Source: Succinivibrio faecicola
Lineage (GTDB): Bacteria > Pseudomonadota > Gammaproteobacteria > Enterobacterales > Succinivibrionaceae
Direction: 5' to 3'
DNA length: 40,301 nucleotides
Assembly: GCF_019448115.1 (NCBI RefSeq)
Contig: NZ_JAGFNY010000017.1
Location: 1 to 40,301, forward strand
A model generated the notes under the pieces. The model had not been told where the DNA came from and did not search any database. It was given only the letters and a program-made list of their open reading frames with translations. The translations under genes and the position numbers were made by a program. The number at the start of each line of letters is the position of its first letter. The first letter of the stretch is position 1. Of the stretch, positions 1 through 8,978 are shown piece by piece.

Positions 1-1
1 T

Positions 2-892
2 GCTGATGGTACTCCACCAAGACCTGGTCTAAAGCTTCATATAGCATTCTCTCTTGTAAAACAAAGCTTCGTATATGTGGAAATCACTGAAGCTGTAGGC
101 TCTGAAAGAGATTCTGTACTTGTAGACAGATTCAAAAACAGCCTTATTATCTGTGACAGAGGCTACGTAGACGAAGAGCTTGAACAGAGAATAAATGAGA
201 GCGGTATCCTGTACCTTATCAGAGGTAAATTAAGCACTGCAGCCACCATTGATAAAGCCTTTGGTGATGATGGAAAGACAATACCTGAGTTTAAAGGTAA
301 AAGGGTAAATAAACTTCCTTCTCATACCTGTGCTGACTTGAATGTTACCTTTGATTCTGGTCATAAGAGCAGAGTTATTGTCCGCTATAACGTCAACTGT
401 TCCGATGATGATAAACGTTCTATCCTAAGAACCAATATCCCAAGAAACATATTAGGTGCTAAACAGATTTACCTGCTCTACAGACTCAGATGGGCTATTG
501 AACTGTTTAACAAAGCCAATAAGCGCAGTAACTGCTTAAAAAGCATTAACTCCGCTAATGAGAACATCATTCTCAGTTTCATTCTGCTGTCTTTAGCTGT
601 ATCCGTCATCAAGACTTTTACCGGTCTTAAATGTATTATCGGCAAAGGTCTTGAATGGATTTCCATGCTAAAGCTGCATAAACAGAATGAATGCTTTGAA
701 ACTTTGTTCAAAGCTTTACTCTATCGTAAGTTGTCCACTGTATATCAAATTTTTAAAGAGCTTCTCGATGACATAGCTCTGCTCTGTCAAAGAACAAAAC
801 CATCTAATCGAGATGCTGTTAAGTTGAAAGATCTGCCAACTTTAGTGTGGCAGATCATTAACCAGCCTAACCCTTCTGCTAAAATTGCTTAA
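2..892 (+). CDS. IS4-type DDE transposase, 5' end cut by window edge
   Basis: The reading frame is open from base 2, so the annotated GTG at 77 is not a true start; the N-terminus lies outside the window. What remains (about 296 codons) carries the second half of a DDE transposase. There is an ICDRGY segment holding the second catalytic Asp, then much later YRLRWAIELFNKANK, the Y-(2)R-(3)E-(6)K signature of IS4-superfamily transposases that supplies the catalytic Glu. The enzyme would cut and rejoin the ends of its own insertion sequence. The frame has no internal stop and ends normally at TAA 890-892, so the visible part looks intact. The subfamily and the left end cannot be judged from this window. 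No other transposition gene follows it. Confidence 0.88.
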   Translation, partial: ADGTPPRPGLKLHIAFSLVKQSFVYVEITEAVGSERDSVLVDRFKNSLIICDRGYVDEELEQRINESGILYLIRGKLSTAATIDKAFGDDGKTIPEFKGKRVNKLPSHTCADLNVTFDSGHKSRVIVRYNVNCSDDDKRSILRTNIPRNILGAKQIYLLYRLRWAIELFNKANKRSNCLKSINSANENIILSFILLSLAVSVIKTFTGLKCIIGKGLEWISMLKLHKQNECFETLFKALLYRKLSTVYQIFKELLDDIALLCQRTKPSNRDAVKLKDLPTLVWQIINQPNPSAKIA

Positions 893-930
893 GGTCTTGG
901 GTATGATAGAATTTTCACCTTTAAATATGG

Positions 931-954
931 AAAATTTGATATATTTCAAATTTT
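931..954. repeat. AT-only inverted repeat between transposase and ABC transporter gene
   Basis: AAAATTTGA (931-939) pairs perfectly with TCAAATTTT (946-954) across a 6-base loop. It lies 39 bases after the transposase stop and just past the minus-strand ABC gene stop. It may act as a weak bidirectional terminator or lie near the right end of the insertion sequence. The stem has only two G-C pairs, so neither role is firm. Confidence 0.35.
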
Positions 955-965
955 ATAACACAATA

Positions 966-2753
966 TTAACTTAATGAATGATTCTTATTAAGAGTCCAAT
1001 TCATATCCAATTGAGCATTAAGAATATAATCATGCATATTTATAAGGCTTGAACGATGGCCGACACTTATAATAAGAGAATTATTTAGCTCATCTCTAAT
1101 CATTGTATATGCTCTCTTTTCAAGATCCTCATCAAGAGCTGAACTTGCCTCATCTAAAAACAGCATTCCAGGCTTTAATATAAGGGCTCTGATTATTGCT
1201 ATTCTCTGCTGTTCTCCTAAGGATAGCATTGATGAGTAATTGTCTACTTTATCTAAATCCTTAATAAGATGTGACAGTGATAACTGCTCTAGATACTTTT
1301 CAGCAAGTCCGTCACTTCTTGCTTCAGAAGGATAGTATATTGCATCTCTTAATGATCCCTGTGGAAGATATGGTCTTTGAGATAGGAACAATGAGTTCTT
1401 ATTCTCAGGAAGAGTGATATCACCCTGTGCATGTGGCCATATGCCTGCAATAGCCTTAATGAATGTAGACTTTCCGCAACCTGATGGACCTCTTATCAGT
1501 AATGAACTGTCTGATGCAAGCTCAAGATTTAAATTAGAGCAGAGCTTTTTTGACTGTGGAGTAAACAGTGAAAGATTGTCTACCTTAAATCTGTTTCCTG
1601 AAAACTTAGGTTTAAGGCATTTAATTTCGTTACTTGAATCCATACTGTCAAAAAACAGAGCCAGACGGTCTACCACTGCTTTATAGTTTGCCCATGATGA
1701 GAATGAACTTATAACAGTTGAAAGTGAATCCTGTACTCTACCGAATGCTGAATTAATCTGCATGATTGAGCCAATGGTAATAATCTTTGCAAAATACATT
1801 GGTGCCGCAATCAAAATAGGAAAAATAACAGCTGTCTGAGCATAACCTAACGTAAAGAAACCAAGTCTCTTTTCCCTTTTAATCAGTTTAATATAGTTTT
1901 TAACAACTTCTGAAAAACTGTAGCCAAGATATCTCTCTTCTGATGAATGACCTTTATAAAGAGAAATAGACTCAGCATTTTCTCTTACTCTTATAAGAGA
2001 GAAACGAAAATCAGCTTCAAAACGCTGCTGTCTGAAATTAAGTCTTACAAGTGGCTTTCCTATCTTGAAGGTAATAAGTGTACCTACAAGAGCATAGATA
2101 ATTCCAAGATATAGCATATATCCGTTTGGAAGATGCAGACTGTAGCCAAAAACCTCCATGGTAACAGCATGAGACAGATCCCAGAGAACAACACCGAATG
2201 TACCTAGCATTGCAAGATCCGAAGCTGTTCCTAAAAGCAGGGAAATGGTATAGCTTACAAAGCTACTTAAATCCTCAGAAATACGCTGGTCCGGGTTTTC
2301 TGTTTTTCTATCTTCAAGCTGCATCTTGTAATAGGTATCACTCTCAAGATAATCTTTCATTACTCTTGTTGTGAAGAATCGTCTCCATCTTATTGCAAGA
2401 ACAGATCTCAAATAGGAATTATAAACAGATACGATTACATGGATTGTTGCAAGTATTGCAAATAGCATCAGCTGATACTTGAATCCTTCAAGATTGTACT
2501 GCTGAACCGTGTCCCAAAAGTCCTTGTACCAGGTATTGAAAACCTTGGCTAAATAAATAGCACCTGAGGTTAGACCTATGATGAGAGCAAGGATAAACCA
2601 TGAAAATAATGATTCTTTTGAAGTCCAGTAGATTTTTATCATTCTTGCTGCTGCCTTTACGGAAACCTTTAAAGGCAGACTGTCTGAGCCGTGAAATCTC
2701 TCTCTTAGACTTTCTGAATCGTGCTCATCTTTAAAAATCGAGGTTTTAAACAT
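966..2753 (-). CDS. YddA/SbmA-BacA-type ABC transporter, fused membrane and ATPase domains
   Basis: A 595-residue half-transporter. The N-terminal two thirds is an ABC_membrane_2 (SbmA/BacA-type) domain with several hydrophobic spans (about residues 45-70, 95-120, 165-195, 205-235, 300-330) and the family segment NPDQRISED. The ATPase follows: Walker A GPSGCGKST near residue 421, an LSLGEQQR signature and Walker B MLFLDEASSALDE. The architecture and length resemble E. coli YddA (561 residues) and actinobacterial Rv1819c-type importers. Substrates in this family vary (peptides, cobalamin, fatty acids), so none is assigned. It starts 4 bases after the HAD phosphatase gene stop, with an AAGG ribosome site, so the two are probably co-transcribed. 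The start could be extended or shortened only slightly. Confidence 0.85.
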   Translation of the reverse strand: MFKTSIFKDEHDSESLRERFHGSDSLPLKVSVKAAARMIKIYWTSKESLFSWFILALIIGLTSGAIYLAKVFNTWYKDFWDTVQQYNLEGFKYQLMLFAILATIHVIVSVYNSYLRSVLAIRWRRFFTTRVMKDYLESDTYYKMQLEDRKTENPDQRISEDLSSFVSYTISLLLGTASDLAMLGTFGVVLWDLSHAVTMEVFGYSLHLPNGYMLYLGIIYALVGTLITFKIGKPLVRLNFRQQRFEADFRFSLIRVRENAESISLYKGHSSEERYLGYSFSEVVKNYIKLIKREKRLGFFTLGYAQTAVIFPILIAAPMYFAKIITIGSIMQINSAFGRVQDSLSTVISSFSSWANYKAVVDRLALFFDSMDSSNEIKCLKPKFSGNRFKVDNLSLFTPQSKKLCSNLNLELASDSSLLIRGPSGCGKSTFIKAIAGIWPHAQGDITLPENKNSLFLSQRPYLPQGSLRDAIYYPSEARSDGLAEKYLEQLSLSHLIKDLDKVDNYSSMLSLGEQQRIAIIRALILKPGMLFLDEASSALDEDLEKRAYTMIRDELNNSLIISVGHRSSLINMHDYILNAQLDMNWTLNKNHSLS

Positions 2754-2757
2754 TGTT

Positions 2758-3630
2758 TTACCTTAAAAACTTTTCGACGAGTCTTGCAACGCCATCTTCT
2801 TGATTTGTAAGTGTAACTACTGTTGCAGCTTCCTTTACACTATCAAAACCGTTAGCCATAGCAACACCAAGACCTGCAGCCTTAATCATAGCAAGATCGT
2901 TATCAGCATCTCCAAATGCCATGGCATTTTCAGCTTTATAACCTAATGTTTCGCAAAGCTGGGTTAAGGCAGTGCCCTTTGTAGATTTATGAGGTATAAA
3001 CTCAAGGAAGTGTGCCTCTGAGCGAAGAACTGCAAAGAATGATGAAAGCTCCTCAGGAACATTCTTTGATAGTCTGTCTAAATCCTCTTTTGGACCTACA
3101 ATAAGGATTTTATAAAACTCATCTGTATCCTTAAAATCATAGAAATCTACCTGTTTAAAACCAACATTTCCATTGTCGATTTCTCTTTGGGTATGTGGAT
3201 TGTGATCTTCAATAACAAGGCCAAAATCCTTCGTATAGGCATGAACTTTAAGAGAATTTGCATGAGCAAGATCTACAACCTTTCTAATAATGGAAAAAGG
3301 AGCTGTTTTCTTGCATACTAAAGGGAAGTGAATATCACTATTAGCTTTTATATAGTCAGATAGTCTTGCTACACCTGCACCATTAAAACAAACTGCATAA
3401 GAATTCTCATTTAAACAGCCAAGCATATCCATATAACGAACTGCACTCTTAGGATGTCTTCCTGTTGCAATTACGATTGAATATCCCTGATTCTGTGCTT
3501 TTTGAAGTGTGCTGATGGTATATTCACTGATAGTCTTATCATCTCTTAAAAGTGTATCGTCAAGATCAAGAGCTATAACCTTGTATTTGTCATAATCAAC
3601 AGGCAGTGTGTCTAATGTATATTTAGCCAA
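2758..3630 (-). CDS. Cof-type HAD-superfamily phosphatase
   Basis: A 290-residue member of the Cof/YidA group of HAD hydrolases, soluble enzymes that dephosphorylate sugar phosphates and similar small molecules. Motif I is LDLDDTLL (nucleophile and acid/base Asp), motif II is IATGR, and near the C-terminus there is a Lys in STKGTAL followed by motif IV GDADNDLAM. A C2-type cap separates motifs II and III. The start is a TTG at 3630: the sequence upstream on the minus strand has AAGGAG six bases before it and no better ATG nearby. It is the first gene of a likely two-gene unit with the ABC transporter downstream. The substrate cannot be predicted from the sequence. Confidence 0.88.
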   Translation of the reverse strand: MAKYTLDTLPVDYDKYKVIALDLDDTLLRDDKTISEYTISTLQKAQNQGYSIVIATGRHPKSAVRYMDMLGCLNENSYAVCFNGAGVARLSDYIKANSDIHFPLVCKKTAPFSIIRKVVDLAHANSLKVHAYTKDFGLVIEDHNPHTQREIDNGNVGFKQVDFYDFKDTDEFYKILIVGPKEDLDRLSKNVPEELSSFFAVLRSEAHFLEFIPHKSTKGTALTQLCETLGYKAENAMAFGDADNDLAMIKAAGLGVAMANGFDSVKEAATVVTLTNQEDGVARLVEKFLR

Positions 3631-3742
3631 AATTGTCTCCTTTATCTAATACAGGATAAAGTTTACCAAAATAGGTATCACTTGAGAATTGAAAAAGCGA
3701 TTAAATGGCAATCTTCCTTTGGGTAAAAGGAATAAAACGAAA

Positions 3743-3768
3743 AAAGTCCACCGCACAGGATGGACTTT
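3743..3768 (-). terminator. Rho-independent terminator of the lipoprotein gene
   Basis: An 8-bp stem AAAGTCCA/TGGACTTT with a 10-base loop. Read on the minus strand it runs into a T6 tract. It sits 25 bases after the lipoprotein gene stop and separates that gene from the HAD-ABC pair. Confidence 0.8.
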
Positions 3769-3792
3769 ATCTAAACTATTGAATTATTCAGA

Positions 3793-4458
3793 TTAGTACA
3801 GCTTGGTACATACTGAAATTGTATCAGAAACTACCTGACCAACATTTGCAAAGTGACATTCATAAGAATGGCCCTGCTCATCTCTTACCTTGAACTTACC
3901 GTTATAGGTCTTAGTTGGGTTGGTTCTGTATGCATCAGTTTCATCCTCATCAGGCTGAATTACGATGGTAGGCTTGTTTCTTGGCTGCACAGTCTCGGTA
4001 TATACACCGTCATCAGTTGTAGGGTTAGACTGTAAAGATGAAGCATTGCGATTTGCTTTCTTTGATTTTTTCTCTGAACCACCGCTTAATGAGAAGTTGA
4101 ATAAAGCGCCACCGCTTTCACCAAATTCTTCTTCAATATTTACTTCTTTACCGAACTGCTCCCACTTACCATCAGCATTGCGCTTCTTACATGATGCCTG
4201 TGTAGTCTTGCTCAGATTTGCACCCATACGGCATCTGTAACGGTTATCCTCTTTGTCTAAAACTTCAAAGGTAATATCATTTAATCCAGTTCTGATTGAA
4301 TCGCGATCTAATGTTAAATTATCTTCTGCAATATCAAGAGTTTCAGCTGCTTTTTCTTTATAATCTGCATCAGTTGACATCATTGTTGATAATGCAGCAC
4401 AACCTGTCAAATTAAGAGCACCTACCACAGCAATTGATAATAACAGTTTTTTATTCAT
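3793..4458 (-). CDS. Predicted lipoprotein of unknown function
   Basis: A 221-residue protein with a short signal peptide and a lipobox LTGC (Cys20), so it should be lipid-anchored to a membrane on the periplasmic side. The mature part is hydrophilic. It has two cysteine-containing segments that look alike (YRCRMGANLS near residue 75 and YECHFANVG near the C-terminus), each followed by another Cys. This suggests two small related domains joined by a Ser/Asn/Thr-rich linker at about residues 120-180. I do not recognise the family. It has its own terminator on the 3' side and an AGGA ribosome site, so it is probably monocistronic. Confidence 0.75.
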   Translation of the reverse strand: MNKKLLLSIAVVGALNLTGCAALSTMMSTDADYKEKAAETLDIAEDNLTLDRDSIRTGLNDITFEVLDKEDNRYRCRMGANLSKTTQASCKKRNADGKWEQFGKEVNIEEEFGESGGALFNFSLSGGSEKKSKKANRNASSLQSNPTTDDGVYTETVQPRNKPTIVIQPDEDETDAYRTNPTKTYNGKFKVRDEQGHSYECHFANVGQVVSDTISVCTKLY

Positions 4459-4570
4459 TGATATAAAGTCCTAATCTATTAAAAATAATGAAAAGATTTT
4501 AGCTATTTGACCGTGTGTTTATAAATAAGTTCTACTCTTAGGTGCGATCTGTGTCACTAAATTACAAAAA

Positions 4571-4588
4571 GAGCCAGTTTCCTGGCCC
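4571..4588 (-). terminator. Rho-independent terminator of pgm
   Basis: A 7-bp stem GAGCCAG/CTGGCCC (one G-T pair on the RNA) with a 4-base loop. It is followed on the minus strand by T5 and lies 23 bases after the phosphoglucomutase stop. Confidence 0.8.
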
Positions 4589-4610
4589 TTTTGTTTACTA
4601 GGAGTTAACC

Positions 4611-6260
4611 CTAAACACCAGCTTTCTTTAAAGCTGCATTTACAATTTCCTGAGCTTCAGTTTCGATACGCTTTAAGTGATCTTCACCCTTGAAGCTTTC
4701 CATGTAGATCTTGTAAACATTCTCAGTACCTGAAGGACGTGCTGCAAACCAGCCATTCTCTGTTACAACCTTCAGACCACCGATAGCAGCACCATTGCCA
4801 GGAGCACAAGTTAACTTATCAATAATCTTCTCACCTGCAAGCTCACTTGCTTCAACAGCAGATGGATCAAGTTTCTTTAATGCACTCTTCTGAGCTGGAT
4901 TTGCAGGAGCATCAACACGATCGTAGTAAGGGCGGCCATACTTCTCGATTAGTGCATTGTAATGCTCTGATGGATCCTTACCAGTTACTGCAAGCATTTC
5001 AGCGCTTAACAATGAAGCGATGATACCATCCTTATCTGTAGTCCAAACAGAACCATCCTTGCGTAAGAATGAAGCACCAGCTGATTCCTCACAGCCAAAA
5101 GCTAATGACTTGTCAAACAGACCTGGAACGAACCACTTGAAGCCAACTGGTACTTCGTAAGCCTTGCGGCCTAAACCTTCAGCAACACGGTTCATCAGAT
5201 TTGAACTTACTACGGTCTTACCAACCATTGCGCTCTTAGGCCAGTTGTCACGGTGTGTATAGATGTAGTTGATTGCAGCTGACAGATAGTGGTTTGGATT
5301 CATTAAACCGCTGTGACATACAATACCGTGTCTGTCATAGTCAGGATCGTTACCCCAGGCAATATCAAAATCATCCTTTAATGAGATTAGACCTGCCATT
5401 GCATATGGGCTTGAGCAGTCCATTCTGATCTTGCCGTCACGGTCAATACACATGAATGAGAAGGTTGGGTCAACAGCATAGTTTACAACCTTAAGATTTA
5501 GGTTGTACTTATCTGCAATTCTATCCCAGTAGTAAAGACCTGAACCACCGAGTGGATCAACGCCCATCTTGATACCAGACTGTGAAATTGCCTCAAGATC
5601 GATAACCTCACCTAAAGCATTAACATAGTCTGAGAGCATATCATGCTCTTTAACATTAGATAACTTGATAGCCTGAGAATAAGGAATTCTCTTAACGCCC
5701 TGAAGCTTGTTCTTTAGAATTTCGTTTGCTCTGTTCTGAATTACTGATGTAATTTCAGTACCAGCAGGACCACCATCAGTTGGATTATATTTGAAACCAC
5801 CGTTTGATGGAGGATTGTGAGATGGAGTGATAACAATACCATCTGCTAAACCAGAGGTACGGCCTCTGTTGTAATTTAAAATTGCAAAAGAAACTGATGG
5901 AGTTGGAGTGTAACCATGGTCGGTCTCAACACGAACCTCAACACCGTTAGCACCTAGAACCTCAATTGCTGTTGCTAAAGCAGCCTCTGATAAAGCATGA
6001 GTATCCATACCGATGAACAGAGGGCCAGTGATTCCCTCTTTCTGACGGTACTCAGCGATTGCCTGTGAAATAGCAAGAATATGAGACTCAGTGAATGAAC
6101 CGTTTAATGAAGTACCACGGTGTCCTGAAGTACCGAAACTTACTAACTGCTCTGGATCATCTAAATCAGGAGTATTCAGATAATAAGCAGCCATTAAACG
6201 AGGGATATTATCTAAATCTGCAAAGGTAGCTTTCTGACCAGCTTTCTGATGCAATGCCAT
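4611..6260 (-). CDS. pgm: Phosphoglucomutase (alpha-D-glucose 1,6-bisphosphate dependent)
   Basis: A cytoplasmic enzyme that interconverts glucose 1-phosphate and glucose 6-phosphate, linking glycolysis to glycogen and UDP-sugar synthesis. It has 549 residues, against 546 for E. coli Pgm, and aligns from the first residues. Visible motifs are SFGTSGHRG near the N-terminus, the phosphoserine loop TPSHNPP with its Ser near residue 146, the metal loop [11 protein letters not shown], the sugar-binding CEESAGASF and the phosphate-binding [11 protein letters not shown] near the C-terminus. The ATG start has an AAGGAA site. It stands alone, flanked by its own terminator and a 268-base spacer towards the HU gene. 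UDP-sugar supply makes it relevant to the pel operon in this window, though no direct link is visible. Confidence 0.97.
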   Translation of the reverse strand: MALHQKAGQKATFADLDNIPRLMAAYYLNTPDLDDPEQLVSFGTSGHRGTSLNGSFTESHILAISQAIAEYRQKEGITGPLFIGMDTHALSEAALATAIEVLGANGVEVRVETDHGYTPTPSVSFAILNYNRGRTSGLADGIVITPSHNPPSNGGFKYNPTDGGPAGTEITSVIQNRANEILKNKLQGVKRIPYSQAIKLSNVKEHDMLSDYVNALGEVIDLEAISQSGIKMGVDPLGGSGLYYWDRIADKYNLNLKVVNYAVDPTFSFMCIDRDGKIRMDCSSPYAMAGLISLKDDFDIAWGNDPDYDRHGIVCHSGLMNPNHYLSAAINYIYTHRDNWPKSAMVGKTVVSSNLMNRVAEGLGRKAYEVPVGFKWFVPGLFDKSLAFGCEESAGASFLRKDGSVWTTDKDGIIASLLSAEMLAVTGKDPSEHYNALIEKYGRPYYDRVDAPANPAQKSALKKLDPSAVEASELAGEKIIDKLTCAPGNGAAIGGLKVVTENGWFAARPSGTENVYKIYMESFKGEDHLKRIETEAQEIVNAALKKAGV

Positions 6261-6473
6261 GTTTTATTTCCTTTTTTAAGTTAATTCCAGCAACCTATAA
6301 AAGCAGGATTAAAAACACCTGAATCGGTTGAGAGAACATAAAAACAAAATTTTTTTAGATATTACCATAAATTCGTGATCAAATATACAAAATTACGAAA
6401 TATAAAAAGAAGAAATGGCTTATAAATCGCAAAGCCAAAATATGAACTTAAATTGTGCACAACAAAAATAACA

Positions 6474-6502
6474 AAGGCCTCAAACCATATGGCTGAGGCC
6501 TT
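6474..6502 (-). terminator. Terminator of the HU gene
   Basis: A 9-bp perfect stem AAGGCCTCA/TGAGGCCTT with an 11-base loop, 26 bases after the HU stop. Read on the minus strand, a T-rich but interrupted tract follows (TGTTATTTTTG). Confidence 0.75.
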
Positions 6503-6528
6503 GTGAAAAACATCCAATAAACCAGTTA

Positions 6529-6804
6529 TTAGTTGTTTACGTTCTTCTTTAATTCTGCACCAGCAGTGAATGAAGGAGTCTTGGTTGCAGGAATGTTAAT
6601 AACTGCACCGGTCTGAGGATTTCTGCCTTCACGAGCAGCTCTTGCTGTAACCTTGAAAGTACCAAAACCAACTAACTGAACGCGGTCACCTGAAGCTAAA
6701 GCTGCGCTGATTGTCTCTACAACTGCCTCTAAAGCCTTGCGTGAACTTGCTAATGGTAAACCAGAACGATTTGAAATCTGCTCGATTAGTTCAGACTTAT
6801 TCAT
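6529..6804 (-). CDS. hup: HU family DNA-binding protein
   Basis: A 91-residue nucleoid protein that binds and bends DNA without strong sequence preference as a dimer. The sequence is canonical: MNKSELIEQI at the N-terminus, VGFGTFKV, and the DNA-intercalating arm GRNPQTG, followed by the usual PATKTPSF and a Lys-rich end. IHF subunits have a different arm and flanks, so HU is the better call; HupA and HupB cannot be separated here. It is transcribed divergently from purH across about 570 AT-rich bases. In E. coli hupA lies near purHD and yjaG, as here. Confidence 0.95.
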   Translation of the reverse strand: MNKSELIEQISNRSGLPLASSRKALEAVVETISAALASGDRVQLVGFGTFKVTARAAREGRNPQTGAVINIPATKTPSFTAGAELKKNVNN

Positions 6805-7374
6805 AAACTAAATATCCCTAATTTTTTTTAAATTAAAATTTAATTAAATCTTTTCTCAGGAAAAACCTGATTAACGCCCTATGTATTATTGTTTTTATAT
6901 TTAACAAACATCCTTTAAGCGTTTAAACGTCGGGTAGTATACGCTATAAAAATTTTTTTTGTAGTCTTGACTAAATACAAAAATGCATAAATATCATGTT
7001 TCAACATAATCATAGCGTTTAACTTAATACAGTTATCTATTTGATTTATATAGATATTTATACTTTTTTTTAATTTTTTTCTTACTTTATCATTTTTTTT
7101 TGATTACTGTAAAAAAAATAATTTTCACTATTCTAGTGAATCATATACATCAAGTTTTATCGAAAAAATGCAGATAATCTATTTTTTTGGTTAGTGATTT
7201 CTCTATTTTCTTTATATTAAAGATGAACAACACAGAAATTTTCCATAAAGTAAACTCAGTTAAAATTACAGTTATTTTTTTCAATTTCGTGCGTTTACGT
7301 CACAAAATTGATACAATATGCCATCAAAAAATTCTTTAACCATTCCATTTTTAGCAAGGGAGCTAGTCTTTAAC
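6805..7374. promoter_or_regulatory. AT-rich divergent intergenic region between hup and purH
   Basis: About 570 bases without a convincing gene. They hold many T and A homopolymer runs of 6-10 (densest at 7060-7140), which would make the DNA curved. There is a perfect 10-bp palindrome CGTTTAAACG at 6920-6929, about 115 bases upstream of hup. Both promoters should lie here. On the purH side a TACAAT hexamer at 7312-7317 could be a -10 element that would give a leader of about 50 bases. No -35 element is clear for either gene. A CGTTTACGT at 7292-7300 resembles one half of a PurR box, but the other half is missing. Confidence 0.5.
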
Positions 7375-8964
7375 ATGGAATTATTATTACGTCCTATCAA
7401 GCGTGCACTTATCAGCGTTTCAGATAAAGAAGGTATTGTAGATTTTGCTAAGGCATTAAGAAGCCGTAATGTTGAGATCCTATCAACTGGCGGTACTGCA
7501 AAGCTGTTAGCAGATAACGGTGTTGAGGTTATCGAAGTATCTGACTACACCAAATTCCCTGAAATGATGGACGGCAGAGTTAAGACTTTGCATCCTAAGA
7601 TTCACGGTGGTATTTTAGGTCGCCGCGGTCTTGATGAGCAGGTAATGGCTGATCATGATATTCTTCCAATCGATCTTGTAGTTGTTAACCTGTATCCATT
7701 TGTAAAGACTGTTTCAGATCCAAACTGTCCTCTTGAGAAGGCTATTGAAAACATCGATATCGGTGGTCCAACCATGGTTCGTGCAGCAGCAAAGAACAAC
7801 CGCGATGTTGCAATCGTAGTAAGAGCAAAGGATTACAACCGTGTTATTGATGAAATGGATGCTAACGATGGTTCATTAACATATGCAACTCGCTTTGATT
7901 TAGCAATTGCAGCTTATGAGCATACAGCAGCTTATGACAGTGCAATTGCAAACTACTTTGGCACTAAGGTACCTGATTACGGTATCACAGATGGAACTCA
8001 GTCAACTCTGCCACGTACTTTAAATCTGAACTATGTAAAGCTTCAGAGCATGAGATACGGTGAGAATCCACATCAGAAAGCAGCATTCTATGCTGACATT
8101 GATGCTCACGATTCAGGCATCTCAACAGCTAAACAGATTCAGGGTAAAGAGCTTTCATACAACAACATCGCTGATACAGATGCTGCAATTGAGTGTGTAA
8201 GACAGTTTGAAGAGCCATGCTGTGTAATCGTTAAGCATGCAAACCCATGTGGTGTTGCTTTAGGTGCTAACCTAACAGAAGCTTACAAAGATGCATTCAA
8301 CTGCGACAGCGAGTCAGCATTCGGTGGTATCATCGCATTCAACAAGGAATTAGATGGTGCAACTGCAAAGGCAATCGTTGACAATCAGTTCTGCGAAGTT
8401 ATCGTTGCCCCTTCAGTAAGCAAGGAAGCAATTGAAGAAGTTGCTCGCAAGAAGAACATTCGTTTATTAGAAACAGGTCCTCTAAATCAGGCTCAGCCTC
8501 GTTATGACTTCAAGAGAGTAAATGGTGGTCTGTTAGTTCAGGAAGCTGATCTTGAAGTTGTAAGACGTGAAGATCTAAAGGTTGTTACCAAGAGAGCTCC
8601 AACTGAAGATGAGATGGACGAGCTTTTATTTGCTTGGAAGGTTTGCAAATTCACAAAATCAAATGCAATTGTATACACAAACGGAAAGAAGACTCTTGGT
8701 ATTGGCTGTGGTCAGACAAGCCGTGTATTCTCAGCACGTATTGCTTGCCTAAGAGCTGATGATGCTAAGTTATCACTTGAAGGTGCAGCATTAGCATCAG
8801 ATGCATTCTTCCCATTCCGCGATGGTGTTGATGCAGCTGCAGCTAAGGGCATCAAGTGCATTATCCAGCCAGGTGGCTCAATCCGCGATCAGGAAGTTAT
8901 CGATGCTGCTGATGAGCATGGTATTGCAATGGTATTTACTGGAATGCGTCACTTCCGTCATTAA
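7375..8964 (+). CDS. purH: Bifunctional AICAR transformylase/IMP cyclohydrolase
   Basis: Catalyses the last two steps of de novo IMP synthesis: formyl transfer from 10-formyl-THF to AICAR, then ring closure. The N-terminal cyclohydrolase (MGS-like) domain starts [13 protein letters not shown] and contains [29 protein letters not shown] and [16 protein letters not shown]. The transformylase part has [37 protein letters not shown] and the end GMRHFRH. With the ATG at 7375 the protein has 529 residues, equal to E. coli PurH. The frame extends to an earlier ATG at 7318, but those 19 residues do not fit the family and carry no ribosome site. First gene of the purH-purD-TSUP unit. Confidence 0.97.
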   Translation: MELLLRPIKRALISVSDKEGIVDFAKALRSRNVEILSTGGTAKLLADNGVEVIEVSDYTKFPEMMDGRVKTLHPKIHGGILGRRGLDEQVMADHDILPIDLVVVNLYPFVKTVSDPNCPLEKAIENIDIGGPTMVRAAAKNNRDVAIVVRAKDYNRVIDEMDANDGSLTYATRFDLAIAAYEHTAAYDSAIANYFGTKVPDYGITDGTQSTLPRTLNLNYVKLQSMRYGENPHQKAAFYADIDAHDSGISTAKQIQGKELSYNNIADTDAAIECVRQFEEPCCVIVKHANPCGVALGANLTEAYKDAFNCDSESAFGGIIAFNKELDGATAKAIVDNQFCEVIVAPSVSKEAIEEVARKKNIRLLETGPLNQAQPRYDFKRVNGGLLVQEADLEVVRREDLKVVTKRAPTEDEMDELLFAWKVCKFTKSNAIVYTNGKKTLGIGCGQTSRVFSARIACLRADDAKLSLEGAALASDAFFPFRDGVDAAAAKGIKCIIQPGGSIRDQEVIDAADEHGIAMVFTGMRHFRH

Positions 8965-8978
8965 TTTGAGGATCTAAC

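Noticed and set aside
7291-7300. PurR box before purH
   Set aside because: CGTTTACGT matches one half of the box, but the opposite half agrees at only about one base, so it is not a credible operator.
7318-7374. Upstream extension of purH to the ATG at 7318
   Set aside because: The 19 extra residues have no family counterpart and no ribosome site; starting at 7375 gives the exact E. coli length, and 7312-7317 may itself be a -10 element.
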